36,124 bases of DNA from a virus. Below, piece by piece: positions 1 to 7,739 of this stretch. The notes beneath the pieces were generated by a model. The model was not told where the DNA came from, searched no databases, and saw nothing but the letters and a program-made list of their open reading frames with translations. How positions within the stretch are numbered: the stretch's first letter is position 1; each line of letters opens with the position of its first letter. The DNA lies in the IMG/VR virus record IMGVR_UViG_3300035190_000282, positions 1 through 36,124 of that record; one strand, given 5' to 3'. Both the position numbers and the translations under genes were made by a program.

Positions 1-375
1 TGAAACAGAAACAAACCCAGATGCAGCAGTGACGTATCCAATCTTGCTAACACTAAACTTACTGACATACGTCCCGCCGCCCGTGCCAATATCAAGCAGC
101 AGGCTCGCCGCCGCAGACGCCGTGTCCGTCGCGTTGAACTTCAGCCCCGTGAACGTAACCGCAGCATTGTTCCATGTCTGGGACATGTTCAGCACGGGCG
201 CGTCGGCGGTGATGGTCGCGCCAGTCAGAGATGTAGAACCCAGCAGCGTGGTTGCAACCGCCTGCGTGGTATAAACACTCGGAGCGGATGCAGCCTGACT
301 GTCCGCGCCAAACAGAAAGCCCGTCGTGGGCAGCGAGGTGTCAGGCGTCTCGGTCTTCAGATTAATGTCGGCCAT
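1..375 (-). CDS. Fibre-like structural protein, N-terminal part (runs off left edge)
   Basis: An ATG at 375 opens 125 codons with no stop before the window edge. The protein begins MADINLKTETPDTSLP and is rich in Thr, Ala, Ser and Gly. It contains stretches such as LLDIGTGGGTYVSKFSV and ends in KIGYVTAASGF. This low-complexity beta style is typical of phage fibre, appendage or decoration proteins, and it resembles the fibre-like protein at 28919-29539. It starts 3 nt after the 52-residue gene upstream, so it belongs to the head operon. If the window is circular, it continues in frame into the ORF at 35909-36124 to give 196 residues. Its exact function is unknown. Confidence 0.7.
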   Translation of the reverse strand, partial: MADINLKTETPDTSLPTTGFLFGADSQAASAPSVYTTQAVATTLLGSTSLTGATITADAPVLNMSQTWNNAAVTFTGLKFNATDTASAAASLLLDIGTGGGTYVSKFSVSKIGYVTAASGFVSVS

Positions 376-378
376 GTG

Positions 379-537
379 TTATGGTCCCCAAGTGAGATAG
401 TTGCCCGATCCCCAGATCAGATAATTGCCCGTGTCCCACACAAGGCCGTTGCCAGAGGGGCCCGGAGGCGCGCCGCCGGAAATAATCCGGCCAAACGGAC
501 TGCGAATCCCTTCGAGCGGGGATACGATATTACGCAT
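379..537 (-). CDS. Small phage structural-operon protein (52 aa)
   Basis: This short gene reads MRNIVSPLEGIRSPFG and continues through a Gly/Pro linker into two repeats, NYLIWGSG and NYLTWGP, before TAA. Its ATG overlaps the last codons of the upstream gene (ATGCGTAA), and its stop lies 3 nt before the fibre-like ATG, so translational coupling is likely. The SPLEGIRSPFG opening is one I recall from small hypothetical proteins in alphaproteobacterial phages. The repeated N-Y-L-x-W-G motif suggests a short beta or aromatic surface segment. The function is not known. Confidence 0.7.
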   Translation of the reverse strand: MRNIVSPLEGIRSPFGRIISGGAPPGPSGNGLVWDTGNYLIWGSGNYLTWGP

Positions 538-814
538 GCGAGACAACTACAGGCGTGATGTTATCAGCATACGCCCACACGCGATCTCGCCCTGCAAGGC
601 CGGGAAACAGATCACTGAGGGCCACGTTGCGCTCGCCCTGTCCAGGATTGTAGCGGATTGATCCGGCATTCGACGTCGGAGCAGTTGCGTCCGTCGTGGC
701 CTTGATCAGAATATAATTGGAGCCGACGTTCTGAAACGTGATCGACGTTATGTCAGCGTCCGTCAGCTGCGTCCATGCGCCTGCGGGAACCGTAACGGTG
801 GTATTCTGAGCCAT
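530..814 (-). CDS. Small phage head-region protein (94 aa)
   Basis: The start at 814 is chosen because a good ribosome binding site (CGAGGAA) lies just upstream; an upstream in-frame extension would run into the preceding gene. The product starts MAQNTTVTVPAGAWTQL and looks like a small beta-rich domain (TFQNVGSNYILIKATTD). Small proteins of this style, placed just after the capsid gene, are often head decoration or minor structural proteins. That role is inferred from position only. It follows a stem-loop at 846-869. Confidence 0.75.
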   Translation of the reverse strand: MAQNTTVTVPAGAWTQLTDADITSITFQNVGSNYILIKATTDATAPTSNAGSIRYNPGQGERNVALSDLFPGLAGRDRVWAYADNITPVVVSHA

Positions 815-845
815 GATAATTCCTCGGTCATTTCGAGAGGGCAAC

Positions 846-869
846 AGGAGCGAGCCTAAGCCCGCTCCT
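846..869 (-). terminator. Stem-loop between head genes
   Basis: On the minus strand AGGAGCGGGC and GCTCGCTCCT pair over 10 bp (one G-T wobble) around a TTAG loop. No T tract follows, so it is more likely a partial terminator, RNA-stability element or processing site that tunes expression of the genes after the capsid than a full stop. Confidence 0.55.
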
Positions 870-879
870 AGTGTCGTTG

Positions 880-1323
880 TTAGGTGGCAGCCACCGAGGT
901 GCCGACGAAGGTCGCCGGAGCCTGAGCGTCGTGGCTGATGACGGCATAGACAGTCACAACCGCATTCGTGCCCGTGGTGCCGACGCCATTGAGGCGCAGA
1001 TATCGCTTGGAGCCGCGATAGCCGACCGCACCGATGCACTTGTTGTCATCGGCATCAGACGTCACGGTGAGAGAGATCGTGCCGTCCGTCGTGTCAGCAG
1101 CCACCAGAGCAGCAGCCGATGCAGCGGTCGTCAGGTCCGAATGCTGGGCCGTGAAGGTGAAGCCCGCAGAGTCGCCGGCGTCCGTCACGGTGTTGGTGTG
1201 CAGGACAATCGCGCCGCTGTCGAAGCCACGCATGTCAACCCACGCAGACGCTCCCGGCGTGGTGCCAGACAGCGTGATCGAGCCGAGATGCACGATCTGA
1301 ATATTACTTTTGAGGTCACGCAT
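880..1323 (-). CDS. Conserved phage protein downstream of capsid (147 aa)
   Basis: ATG at 1323 follows an AAGGAA ribosome binding site. The protein begins MRDLKSNIQIVHLGSITLSG and continues as a beta-rich domain with FDSGAIVLHTNTVTD and RGSKRYLRLNGVG. This style of protein, with a conserved MRDLK opening, is familiar directly after HK97-type capsid genes in phages. Its position between two hairpins right after the capsid gene fits a capsid-stabilising or decoration protein. That is inference; the family has no function I can name. Confidence 0.8.
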   Translation of the reverse strand: MRDLKSNIQIVHLGSITLSGTTPGASAWVDMRGFDSGAIVLHTNTVTDAGDSAGFTFTAQHSDLTTAASAAALVAADTTDGTISLTVTSDADDNKCIGAVGYRGSKRYLRLNGVGTTGTNAVVTVYAVISHDAQAPATFVGTSVAAT

Positions 1324-1353
1324 TGATGATGTTCCTTATGCGCTGAATTGAGG

Positions 1354-1377
1354 AAGGGGCGGCATCAACCGCCCCTT
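1354..1377 (-). terminator. Stem-loop after the capsid gene
   Basis: Directly after the capsid stop codon the minus strand has AAGGGGCGG and CCGCCCCTT pairing perfectly over 9 bp around a TTGATG loop. It is followed by CCTC rather than a T run. A strong hairpin without U tract here is typical of mRNA 3' protection or partial termination, which would keep capsid mRNA in excess over downstream messages. Confidence 0.65.
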
Positions 1378-1383
1378 GATTGA

Positions 1384-2679
1384 TTACGAGCCGAGCTTGA
1401 TCAGCTTGATGGCCTCGAAGTTGACCACATCACCGCCGACGCGCTTCGTGGTGTAGAACTCCACATAGGGCTTGGCCGAGTAGGGGTCACGCAGAGTGCG
1501 GATGCCGAGGCGGTCCACGATCTGATAGGCCTCGCGCATATCGCCGACAGCGATGGAGAGCGAGTTCGTGGCCGGATCGGGCATGTCCTCGAACGCTGCG
1601 ACCGGATAACCGAGCAGCGAGGCAGGCTGACCAGCGGCGATGCCAGGCACCCAGATATACGAGCCGTTGCTGTCCTTGGCCTTGCGAACAAGGCGCGTGG
1701 AGGCGCGGTTCATGAACCAGGTGGCATTGGCGCGATACTGCTGCTTGAGGCCGTACAGGGCGTTGATGAGAACGTCACCGCCATCGGGCGTCGCGGCGAG
1801 AGCGCCGTTAACACCAGATGGGAACTGCTCAATCGTGCCGGGGAGCGTGGTGCCAGACGAGTAGGTCAGGATCCCGCGCGGCTTGTTGACGCCGTTGCCA
1901 GTGACGAAGGCATTCGCCTCATCGCGCGAGAACTTCTCGGCAACCTTGGAGGCAAGCCATGCTTCCATGTTGATCGAGGCGTCATCGAGCAGCTTCTGCG
2001 TGGCCTTGGGCTTCGCATAGAGTTCGAAGACCGGAATGCGCCACTTGCCGAGCTGCGGCGTGTTGGTTTCCGCGCGGGAATCCGTCTCGCCAACCCAGCC
2101 CGAAGAGGCTTCGTTCAGGTCGAACAGGCCTTCGAGTGCATCCGAAGAGATGACCTGAACCGAGGCATAGGCGCGCATCGGAGAGGTTTCGAAGACCTTC
2201 GTCACGATGCGGCCAGAGAGGTCGGGATATACCACATAACCGCCATCGGGATCTGAGCCGACCGAGAGGGCCTTGCGCTCATCGACGCCCATGACCTCTT
2301 CGCCCCTGCGGACAAAGGTATCAAATGCAGCCTTGTAGCCGTCCATGTCGCTGGCGCGGAAGTCGCCAACCACGACGCCACGGCGGCGAGCATTCATCGA
2401 CGCCCAATCCTGTGCCTTGCGGTCCAGATCCACGGCATTGCCGTTGGCGTCGGTGGTCACGCGAGCCTGACGCTTGGAAGCCAGCACGGCTTCGTCAGCG
2501 ATCTTCTGGGCCTTCTCGAGATCGGCTTCGATCTTCTGAAGCTTGGCCTCGGTCACGACATCGGCGCTGCCCTTCTTTTCGATCTGGGCAAGGCGTTCGT
2601 CGTTGGCCTTCTTGAACTCTTCGAATCCGGCGTGCAGCGCATCGATTGCGCTAGCAGCCTTCTTGATTTCCTCTGACAT
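1384..2679 (-). CDS. Major capsid protein, HK97 family
   Basis: The 431-residue protein has the HK97-fold layout. The N-terminal ~110 residues are charged and predicted coiled coil (IEADLEKAQKIADEAVLASK), matching the scaffolding delta domain removed by the prohead protease. The shell domain follows, opening with ALSVGSDPDGGYVVYPDLSG and continuing with LLDDASINMEAWLASKVAEK, FVTGNGVNKPRGIL and a C-terminal FYTTKRVGG. The length is normal for the family. The start overlaps the end of the protease gene by 29 bp, the usual protease-capsid coupling. Stem-loops follow it. Confidence 0.96.
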   Translation of the reverse strand: MSEEIKKAASAIDALHAGFEEFKKANDERLAQIEKKGSADVVTEAKLQKIEADLEKAQKIADEAVLASKRQARVTTDANGNAVDLDRKAQDWASMNARRRGVVVGDFRASDMDGYKAAFDTFVRRGEEVMGVDERKALSVGSDPDGGYVVYPDLSGRIVTKVFETSPMRAYASVQVISSDALEGLFDLNEASSGWVGETDSRAETNTPQLGKWRIPVFELYAKPKATQKLLDDASINMEAWLASKVAEKFSRDEANAFVTGNGVNKPRGILTYSSGTTLPGTIEQFPSGVNGALAATPDGGDVLINALYGLKQQYRANATWFMNRASTRLVRKAKDSNGSYIWVPGIAAGQPASLLGYPVAAFEDMPDPATNSLSIAVGDMREAYQIVDRLGIRTLRDPYSAKPYVEFYTTKRVGGDVVNFEAIKLIKLGS

Positions 2680-3328
2680 GCAGGGATTCCTTCAGCTTTG
2701 ACAGTGACTGTAAAAGGGCATCAACGCCCTCGGTTACGGCCTCTTCATCGCCAGCGTCCCGCTGTCTCTGTAGGGCTTTGAATCCGTGGAGAGTGAGAGC
2801 CACGGCCTCTTTGCGTGAGTATCCTGCATCACGCAGGAAACGCTCGAAATCTCTTTCGGTGGTGATCGACTTGACGTTCGTGACCTTTGCATCTGGGAGC
2901 ATTGGGAACGTGACAAGGCTGATCTCGAACAGATCCACTTCCATCAGCTTGCGAACACGGCCATCACCTTCCGGGACGGCTTCCATTGTGCGGTATCCGA
3001 TGGACATTGAATCGATGGCTCCAGCGCGGAGGAGGGCCATTGCCTCGCGGCCTTTGGCAACTTCCTTGAGTAGACGGCCACGAACAAACAGGCCGCGTTC
3101 GTCCTCGTAGATTTCGTCCCAGACGCCGATGGGCTGGCTCATGTCGTGCTGCCAGAGCATTTTGACTTTGCGCGAGCCGAGCGACTTGCGAAATGCGCCG
3201 CGCTCCATGACGTCCATGCCTTTGTCGACAACGCCGAAGACGGATGCGTAGCCTTCGAAGACGCCGTCCTGATCCGGTTCTTTCTTGAGCGTGAGGTCAA
3301 CGGATTTGTGCTGGATTTCACCAATCAT
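2651..3328 (-). CDS. Prohead protease, HK97 / U35 family
   Basis: Starting at ATG 3328 (AAGGAAAG ribosome binding site upstream) this gives 225 residues, the usual size for a phage maturation protease that removes the capsid delta domain. The expected features are present: FEGYASVFGVVDKGMDVMER at about 25-43, the catalytic His in WQHDMSQPIG (about 61) and the catalytic Ser in SMSIGYR (about 109), then LFEISLVTFPMLPDA. The C-terminal tail is charged and helical. It overlaps the capsid gene. Upstream, its frame stays open for a further 318 codons across an antisense HNH gene, so the real N-terminus needs checking. Confidence 0.93.
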   Translation of the reverse strand: MIGEIQHKSVDLTLKKEPDQDGVFEGYASVFGVVDKGMDVMERGAFRKSLGSRKVKMLWQHDMSQPIGVWDEIYEDERGLFVRGRLLKEVAKGREAMALLRAGAIDSMSIGYRTMEAVPEGDGRVRKLMEVDLFEISLVTFPMLPDAKVTNVKSITTERDFERFLRDAGYSRKEAVALTLHGFKALQRQRDAGDEEAVTEGVDALLQSLSKLKESLHVRGNQEGC

Positions 3329-4282
3329 TGTGTTTACTTCTTTCCTTGCTTGTGATACCGATTGGGGTGAAACACAGCGGAGGTTAGATTGAAGAGTACT
3401 GCTGAACGATTTTGGGAAAAGGTCAACAAGGGCTTTAGCAAGAACGATTGCTGGAATTGGACTGGCGCAAAAAACAGCGGTGGATATGGGAATTTCGCTC
3501 TTGTAGCTATTAGGGGAAGTGAAAAGACCATCCCAGCTCATAGATTTTCTTACGAGCAAATCATCGGCCCAATCCCAGCCGGATTTCATGTCGATCATCT
3601 TTGCCGCAACAGATGTTGCGTCAACCCCATTCACCTTGAGCCTGTGCCATGTGGCGAGAACCTCAAGCGTGGAAGAAATAAGAACTTCATCGCGCATAAA
3701 CTTAAAACCTGCACGAGAGGTCATCTTATCGAAGGTGACAACGCAATCATCGAAAAAAGACAAGACGGCAGCTTTAGAACTCGTTGCCGAGAGTGTGCGA
3801 AGATGAGAGAAAAAAAGCGAAGCAGATGACTTTTTATCATCAATCTTTGCGACAATAGCCTCAGCCCAAGCACGCCCTGGGTCGCCTGACCAAAGCGCCC
3901 AGGCTATGCGGCCTGCTGACGGGTAGCCGTCATCGCCGGGAGACCAGCCTTGACCTTGCTTGTCCACCTCATGGCGGGCGAAATAGGACTTCATCCGCTT
4001 GACGGTATCGAGCGAGAGGTTGCGGCGATTCTTGATGTCACGGGCGCGGGCAACGCCGATTTCGGTTCCGCCCCGGTTGAATTCGTCACGCCATTCAAGG
4101 CCGCGCGTGGCTTCGCGTGCCATTGCCTCGGTGGGAGAAAAGCCATCGGCCTTGCCTTCCCAGTTCGAGATGCAGACGGCATATCGTTGATCTTCATCCG
4201 GAAAATCTGCCATAGCCTCATCGTCGCTCATGCATCGAGCGATGAATTCGTCCTCGGTTTCAGATGATCCGGGCATAGGCAT
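2651..4282 (-). CDS. Long open frame: phage N-terminal module, antisense HNH region, protease
   Basis: One frame stays open from ATG 4282 to the protease stop (543 codons). Residues 1-150 are a recognisable phage module: MPMPGSSETEDEFIARCM, DFPDEDQRYAVC, then RGGTEIGVARARDI and YFARHEVDKQGQGW ending PSAGRIAWALWSGDPGRAWA. Residues ~151-305 are only the complement of the HNH gene at 3389-3829 and look like no protein family. The rest is the prohead protease. Most likely the N-terminal module was once a separate gene, or was fused directly to the protease, and the HNH gene was inserted between. Whether a 543-residue fusion is made, or translation restarts at 3328, cannot be decided here. Confidence 0.5.
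   Translation of the reverse strand: MPMPGSSETEDEFIARCMSDDEAMADFPDEDQRYAVCISNWEGKADGFSPTEAMAREATRGLEWRDEFNRGGTEIGVARARDIKNRRNLSLDTVKRMKSYFARHEVDKQGQGWSPGDDGYPSAGRIAWALWSGDPGRAWAEAIVAKIDDKKSSASLFFSHLRTLSATSSKAAVLSFFDDCVVTFDKMTSRAGFKFMRDEVLISSTLEVLATWHRLKVNGVDATSVAAKMIDMKSGWDWADDLLVRKSMSWDGLFTSPNSYKSEIPISTAVFCASPIPAIVLAKALVDLFPKSFSSTLQSNLRCVSPQSVSQARKEVNTMIGEIQHKSVDLTLKKEPDQDGVFEGYASVFGVVDKGMDVMERGAFRKSLGSRKVKMLWQHDMSQPIGVWDEIYEDERGLFVRGRLLKEVAKGREAMALLRAGAIDSMSIGYRTMEAVPEGDGRVRKLMEVDLFEISLVTFPMLPDAKVTNVKSITTERDFERFLRDAGYSRKEAVALTLHGFKALQRQRDAGDEEAVTEGVDALLQSLSKLKESLHVRGNQEGC
3389..3829 (+). CDS. HNH homing endonuclease
   Basis: A 146-residue protein starts at TTG 3389 behind a strong GGAGG site at 3379-3383. 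It carries the HNH_3-type core: a hydrophobic lead-in with HRFSYEQIIGPIPAGFH, then VDHLCRNRCCVNPIHLEPVP, where His70, Asn79 and His82 are the metal and catalytic residues. C-terminal Cys pairs (CTRGH, CREC) suggest a zinc finger. It is AT-richer than its surroundings and runs against the head operon, which indicates a recent mobile insertion. A short AAAAAG/CTTTTT stem at its stop could end its transcript. Confidence 0.88.
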   Translation: MKSTAERFWEKVNKGFSKNDCWNWTGAKNSGGYGNFALVAIRGSEKTIPAHRFSYEQIIGPIPAGFHVDHLCRNRCCVNPIHLEPVPCGENLKRGRNKNFIAHKLKTCTRGHLIEGDNAIIEKRQDGSFRTRCRECAKMREKKRSR

Positions 4283-4288
4283 GATGTG

Positions 4289-4317
4289 AATATATCATTG
4301 GTTGATGGTTTTCACAA
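4289..4317 (-). promoter_or_regulatory. Candidate sigma70-like promoter before the 4282 frame
   Basis: On the minus strand TTGTGA (4312-4317) and TATATT (4289-4294) are separated by exactly 17 bp. The start codon at 4282 is only 6 nt past the -10 box and has no ribosome binding site. If used, the promoter would give a leaderless message or serve genes further on. Based on consensus matching alone. Confidence 0.3.
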
Positions 4318-5106
4318 CATGGCCTCAAGGGCTTCGTCATCGATGATGTAGCCGAGTGTGCAGCGGCAGTTGATGACCTCTTTTGGATGGTCTGCACCGC
4401 CATTAGGATCGCCGGGAAAATCAAGCTCGGAATCGCCTACCACGAACTTCTCGTCCATGCCGACCGTGCTGCCGTCAGCTTCCCGATGCGTTTCGCGCGT
4501 GCGTTCATCCGCCGCGGCGAGCCACTCTTTCTTCATCGGCAAGCCCGTTTGCTTTGCGGCTTCCTGGGAGCCATAGTTTGCAGCCCCGTGCGTCTCGGTG
4601 CGGGCGATCAGGTTGGCACGGGTTGAGGACAAGGATGGCACCAGATCCAGGATGGCATCGGCAACGCCACGCTGGCCTAGGCCTTCACGATAGCCGCGAT
4701 CCACGGCATTGACGATCTGGCGGCGAGTGGTTTCTGTGACCTCGGTGATGCGCCGGCGGATCATCTCCTGCTGGACATAGCGCAACGCCAGCCGCGTCAT
4801 GATCTGCGCGAAGCTCTCTTTTGTCTCCAGCGGCAGGCCATGTGCCTTGCCTTGGTCGAGAATGCGCAGCCCGAATTGCGTGATCGACGCCATCGCCATC
4901 TGCCGATAGGTCGACTCGATGCGATCATAGAAGCCGCGCGGCAGTGTCACCTGATTTGTCTGGAGCCACATCTCCACCATGTCTTTCATGGCGGTGGCGA
5001 TCTCGCGTTGCAGGCGGGCGCGGAATTGAACCGTCAGGCGGTCGAGCAGTGCGACCTGACGGCGATGCTCCCGGCGCTTGTTATTATCGACCAGGCGTCG
5101 TGCCAT
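4312..5106 (-). CDS. Head morphogenesis protein, SPP1 gp7 / Mu F family
   Basis: The 264-residue product has a helical, charged N-terminal half and the conserved C-terminal Mu F-like domain. Visible motifs are RANLIARTETHGAANYG (about 160-177), EWLAAADERTRETHREADG and the terminal DHPKEVINCRCTL with its paired cysteines. Members are minor head proteins packaged with the portal, and some are ejected with the DNA. The start overlaps the portal stop by 23 bp, the standard portal-Mu F gene order. Confidence 0.93.
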   Translation of the reverse strand: MARRLVDNNKRREHRRQVALLDRLTVQFRARLQREIATAMKDMVEMWLQTNQVTLPRGFYDRIESTYRQMAMASITQFGLRILDQGKAHGLPLETKESFAQIMTRLALRYVQQEMIRRRITEVTETTRRQIVNAVDRGYREGLGQRGVADAILDLVPSLSSTRANLIARTETHGAANYGSQEAAKQTGLPMKKEWLAAADERTRETHREADGSTVGMDEKFVVGDSELDFPGDPNGGADHPKEVINCRCTLGYIIDDEALEAML

Positions 5107-6346
5107 AGGCCACAGCTTTCATTTCCTCGACTGTCATGTCGACTGAGGTGTCTCCTGCCATGCCGAGGGGAATCTCGGCACTGGACACAAACAACGTATC
5201 GCCTCCGTCAATCGGCCCATAGCCCTTCAAGGCGCGGCGCTCATTGATGGTGAGATCTTGGCTGGCATCCGCCATCTGCCACATGCGCAGGCGCTTCTCG
5301 GCAATCGCCGGGATGCCGTCAACGTCGGGGCGAATCGTGACTCCGTAGAGCGATCCGAGCCATGAATTCCAGTCGTGGACAATCATGTCCAAGAGCGGCA
5401 GCGCCGTGTCCTCCCAGAAGGCAAGGCGGGCTTCGGCGTAATTGGCATAGGTGTTATCGCCCGGGATGCCGAGCAATTGAGGCGGCACACCGAAGGCCAG
5501 GGCAACGTCACGGGCCGATGCAAACTTGCTTTCGATGATGCCCATGTCGGTGGGCGACAGCCCCATCTGCTGCCATTCAAGCCCGCCTTCGAGGAGCATC
5601 GGTCGACCTGCATTGATCGAGCCGGAATACTGCTCCTCGATCTGGGCCTTGAGGCGGTTGAAGTTCTCATCGGCGAGCGTGCCGCCGTCCTTGACGGTGA
5701 GAGCGCCGGAAGGCCTGGCTGAGTTCTGGAGCAGGGCCTGCATCCACGCCATCGATTCATTGTTCTGGTCGAGCGCATAGGCTCCCGCCTCGATGGGGGA
5801 CATGCCATACCAGTCGTTGAGCGGGTTGAAGAGTTTGATATGCCGCACATCGCTGTTGAGCGTTCGGGGGTCGACGTCCCAGCGCGTGGTGTTCTGGCCG
5901 ACTTTGTAGATGTAGGCAGCGGGCACGCCATTGGTCGACGGCATGATCGACATGCGGTCGGGGCGCAGCTGATACAGCTCCTTGACCTCCGAGCCAACGA
6001 TGAATCGCTCCTCGTATCCATTGCCCGCGATCATGAGATAGGAGACCTTGGCGCGGACGTAATCGCCATAGGACTGCATCGGGTTCGGACGGCGCAGGAG
6101 CGTCAGCAGCGGGTGGTCGACCAGTTCTGTCTCGCCTCGGTAGACGCCAAGCTTGACGGATGCAATGGCGTCAGCAATGCGGTTGATCGACTGGTAGGCC
6201 ACAACGTTCTTGCCGTAGGCCTCGCGCGCGAAGCTCTCGTAATTGCGCGGCGACCAGACAGGCTGGCCCGGATTGATCACCATCAATTTCGAGGCCTGAC
6301 TTTCTTTGCGTTCCGGCAGGCGGCGGAAGAGGTCGAGAATTCCCAT
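5084..6346 (-). CDS. Portal protein, HK97 family
   Basis: A 420-residue protein of normal length for the HK97 portal family. It shows MGILDLFRR at the start, NVVAYQSINRIADAIASVKL (clip/wing entry), HPLLTLLRRPNP, the WYGMSPIEAGAYALD segment, and later GVPPQLLGIPGDNTYANYAE followed by FWEDTALPLLDMI. Portals form the dodecameric ring at one capsid vertex through which DNA is pumped and the connector attaches. It starts 7 nt after the large terminase stop and overlaps the head morphogenesis gene. Confidence 0.95.
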   Translation of the reverse strand: MGILDLFRRLPERKESQASKLMVINPGQPVWSPRNYESFAREAYGKNVVAYQSINRIADAIASVKLGVYRGETELVDHPLLTLLRRPNPMQSYGDYVRAKVSYLMIAGNGYEERFIVGSEVKELYQLRPDRMSIMPSTNGVPAAYIYKVGQNTTRWDVDPRTLNSDVRHIKLFNPLNDWYGMSPIEAGAYALDQNNESMAWMQALLQNSARPSGALTVKDGGTLADENFNRLKAQIEEQYSGSINAGRPMLLEGGLEWQQMGLSPTDMGIIESKFASARDVALAFGVPPQLLGIPGDNTYANYAEARLAFWEDTALPLLDMIVHDWNSWLGSLYGVTIRPDVDGIPAIAEKRLRMWQMADASQDLTINERRALKGYGPIDGGDTLFVSSAEIPLGMAGDTSVDMTVEEMKAVAYGTTPGR

Positions 6347-6353
6347 TATGTCC

Positions 6354-7739
6354 TCATAGGGCGCGGATGGCGGGAGCCGACTGCGGCGCGGTCAAATCTG
6401 CAATAGCACTCATGGTTGCGTCTATCATATCATCGTGGGTTCCGTTTGGAAACACGGCGGCTTCGGAGAGGAAATCTGCAAGGTGGGGCGTGGTGCGCAT
6501 GAGGTAGACGTTGCCGGATTGGATGTAGGGCGCGGCGTCGAATGCGCGAGTGACTTTGTCGACATTGCGTTGGATCGGCACAATTGGAATGCCCTCGCGC
6601 TTCAGCTTCTGGATGAGGCCGGTGCCGCTTACCTTGTCTTCGACTTTGAAGGTTCTGAGCGGCCCATGATACGGCTGGGAATGATGCTTCTGCCAGAATG
6701 CGCGAGCCATCGTTTCAAGTTCCGGGGCCTCCCATTTGCCGCGCGCCATGTCGAGCATAACCATCTGATTGTCTGGCGTGACGCCCCAGCATTGCAAAAC
6801 GGAATAGTCATTCTGCTCCTTTGTTTTTTGTGCGGTGTCTGCATAGATTGAACGATGCTTGATCGGCGGCATGGCGTCGAAGTAGCGCCACCACTCGTCT
6901 TTGAAGATGCCACCGCCAAGCGGTGCGGGGCGTTGCATGTATTGGCCCGCGAAGACGTAGGGGCTGGTGAGTTCCAGGCGGTCGAGCATCTCGGGCGGGA
7001 ATTGTTCCGGCCAAAATGACTCGCCGGATTCATCGCGAGCGGGGATCACGAGGTGCTCCCAGGTCTCTCCAGATCCACCGCTGAGCAGCCAGCCAGATAG
7101 GTCTTCCTCGTGGAGCCGCTGCATGATGACGATGATCGGAGTATCGGTTTTGTTGAGGCGGGATTGAATTGTTGTCTGATACCAGTCGATCACGTTCTGG
7201 CGCATGACGGATGATGTGGCTTCGCCGGCCTTGTGCGGGTCATCGATGATGATGGCACCGCCGAAGCCGTCTCGCATCTTGCCAGCGCCATAGCCGGTGA
7301 TGGTGCCGTCTGCGCCTGTTGCGTACACAATGCCGCCAGCGGTGGTTCTAAACTCGTCCTTGGCCTTGCTATCGTCTTGGAGCCGCAGCCAGGGGAAGAC
7401 GAGCCGATAGGCCTCATGCTGCATCATGGCGCGGATATCGTAGGCGTTCGCGGTTGCGAGGCGTTTGGAATAGCTGGCATGTATGAATTCGGAATCGGGC
7501 GCGAGGCCCATTGTCCATGCGATAAATGCCTTGACGGCGACCTCGGTCTTGCCGGATCGGGGCGGCACATTGATGATCAGGCGCGTGGTGCGGCCCGTGT
7601 AGACTCGCTCCAAGGCCCTGCAAATGCGGGCTTGGTGCCAGTTGTCGAGCATGTCAATGTTGCGCCTCGAGCGGAACATGTAGCGGCTGAAGTTGTGCAA
7701 TCGCGCCGCTAGAAGCGCATAGTCATTCGCCTTCAGCAT
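6354..7739 (-). CDS. Terminase large subunit
   Basis: A 461-residue packaging motor with both domains. In the ATPase domain PPRSGKT (59-65) is the Walker A variant and GGAIIIDDPHK (about 160-170) the Walker B. The RNase H-like nuclease domain has SIYADTAQKT (Asp301), FKVEDKVSG (Glu367/Asp368) and NGTHDDMIDA (Asp436-Asp440). It couples ATP hydrolysis to DNA packaging at the portal and cuts concatemers. Its start lies within the small terminase gene (17-bp overlap). Confidence 0.96.
   Translation of the reverse strand: MLKANDYALLAARLHNFSRYMFRSRRNIDMLDNWHQARICRALERVYTGRTTRLIINVPPRSGKTEVAVKAFIAWTMGLAPDSEFIHASYSKRLATANAYDIRAMMQHEAYRLVFPWLRLQDDSKAKDEFRTTAGGIVYATGADGTITGYGAGKMRDGFGGAIIIDDPHKAGEATSSVMRQNVIDWYQTTIQSRLNKTDTPIIVIMQRLHEEDLSGWLLSGGSGETWEHLVIPARDESGESFWPEQFPPEMLDRLELTSPYVFAGQYMQRPAPLGGGIFKDEWWRYFDAMPPIKHRSIYADTAQKTKEQNDYSVLQCWGVTPDNQMVMLDMARGKWEAPELETMARAFWQKHHSQPYHGPLRTFKVEDKVSGTGLIQKLKREGIPIVPIQRNVDKVTRAFDAAPYIQSGNVYLMRTTPHLADFLSEAAVFPNGTHDDMIDATMSAIADLTAPQSAPAIRAL

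Noticed and set aside
5383-6021. 212-codon ORF in a shifted frame of the portal gene
   Set aside because: Arg/Ser-rich shadow with no domain; the portal frame is well supported.
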